Shown in pieces: positions 5,610 to 5,736 of a stretch of DNA of 5,736 nucleotides (positions are counted from its first letter, which is position 1; each line of letters opens with the position of its first letter). A model generated the notes under the pieces. That model saw nothing but the letters and a program-made list of their open reading frames with translations. It searched no databases and was not told the DNA's origin. Both the position numbers and the translations under genes were made by a program. Source of the DNA: Deltaproteobacteria bacterium (lineage in GTDB: Bacteria; Bdellovibrionota_B; Oligoflexia; Oligoflexales; Bog-1112); the NCBI GenBank assembly GCA_016186945.1, contig JACPKR010000031.1, positions 1 through 5,736 of the forward strand, given 5' to 3'.

Positions 5610-5736
5610 GACAAAGCCGCAAACCGCGGGATGACAAAGCCGCAAACCGCGGGATGACAAAGCCGCAAACCGCGGGATGACAAAGCCGCAAACCGCGGGA
5701 TGACAAAGCCGCAAACCGCGGGATGACAAAGCCGCA
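5601..5736. repeat. Tandem array of an exact 23-bp unit, open at the window end
   Basis: Units start at 5601, 5624, 5647, 5670, 5693 and 5716. The first five are complete and identical, and the sixth is cut by the window edge after 21 bases, so the array length is unknown. Each unit begins ccgcgggatgacaaag and ends ccgcaaa, and contains the self-complementary hexamer ccgcgg. The first half of the unit equals the right arm of the adjacent palindrome, so the array appears to have grown from half of it. There are no unique spacers, so this is not a CRISPR array. Because 23 is not a multiple of 3, all frames are cycled, which creates a spurious minus-strand open frame. Confidence 0.9.

Noticed and set aside
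5427-5729. Minus-strand open frame of 100 codons over the tandem array and the GIY-YIG gene
   Set aside because: It is repeat translation (SSRGLRLCHPAVCGF cycling) followed by the wrong frame of the GIY-YIG gene. The 23-bp unit keeps it open by lacking stop codons.
5601-5736. CRISPR array
   Set aside because: Units are directly adjacent and identical with no variable spacers, and no cas gene is present.

Overview
The window looks like chromosomal DNA (possibly accessory DNA) from a Gram-negative, diderm bacterium. The evidence is a lipoprotein with a clear lipobox, a periplasmic/secreted protein with a signal peptide, and an outer-membrane beta-barrel that ends in phenylalanine. A proteobacterium or a Bdellovibrionota/Oligoflexia-like lineage is plausible. 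The GIY-YIG gene and the palindromic repeats at the right edge are of a kind common in proteobacteria, including alphaproteobacteria. The lineage is inference; no rRNA, tRNA or taxonomic marker gene is present.

Layout, left to right. (1) Positions 1-317, minus strand: the N-terminal part of a winged-helix DNA-binding protein that runs off the left edge. Its upstream region holds a strong imperfect inverted repeat (351-386) over a weak candidate promoter. (2) 318-534: a 217-bp intergenic stretch with no gene. It holds three alternating copies of one 9-mer that can form mutually exclusive hairpins just downstream of the next gene. (3) 535-1278, minus: an unrecognised exported protein of 247 residues with four cysteines after the signal peptide. 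(4) 1279-1440: a divergent intergenic region with a candidate promoter for the minus gene. It also holds a textbook intrinsic terminator pointing rightward, placed in the leader of the following gene. (5) 1441-3951, plus: the main gene, an 836-residue lipoprotein with an acidic linker, seven four-cysteine CCP/sushi-like modules, and a C-terminal half with six QxW-type motifs resembling two ricin-type beta-trefoils. (6) 3956-5185, minus and convergent, with only 4 bp between the stop codons: an unrecognised outer-membrane beta-barrel protein. (7) 5282-5569, minus: a complete stand-alone GIY-YIG nuclease-family gene. (8) 5587-5736: a perfect palindrome immediately upstream of the GIY-YIG gene. 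Its right half seeds a tandem array of an exact 23-bp unit that continues past the window end.

Genes 3, 5 and 6 all encode envelope or exported products, so 535-5185 can be read as a small cell-surface locus. The modular lipoprotein is the likely binding or adhesion component. No physical link among the three products can be proven from sequence, and they are not in one operon. The GIY-YIG gene with its palindrome and tandem array looks like a separate repeat-associated element. The most interesting items are the CCP-plus-beta-trefoil lipoprotein, the terminator in its 5' leader, and the GIY-YIG/palindrome/array unit.
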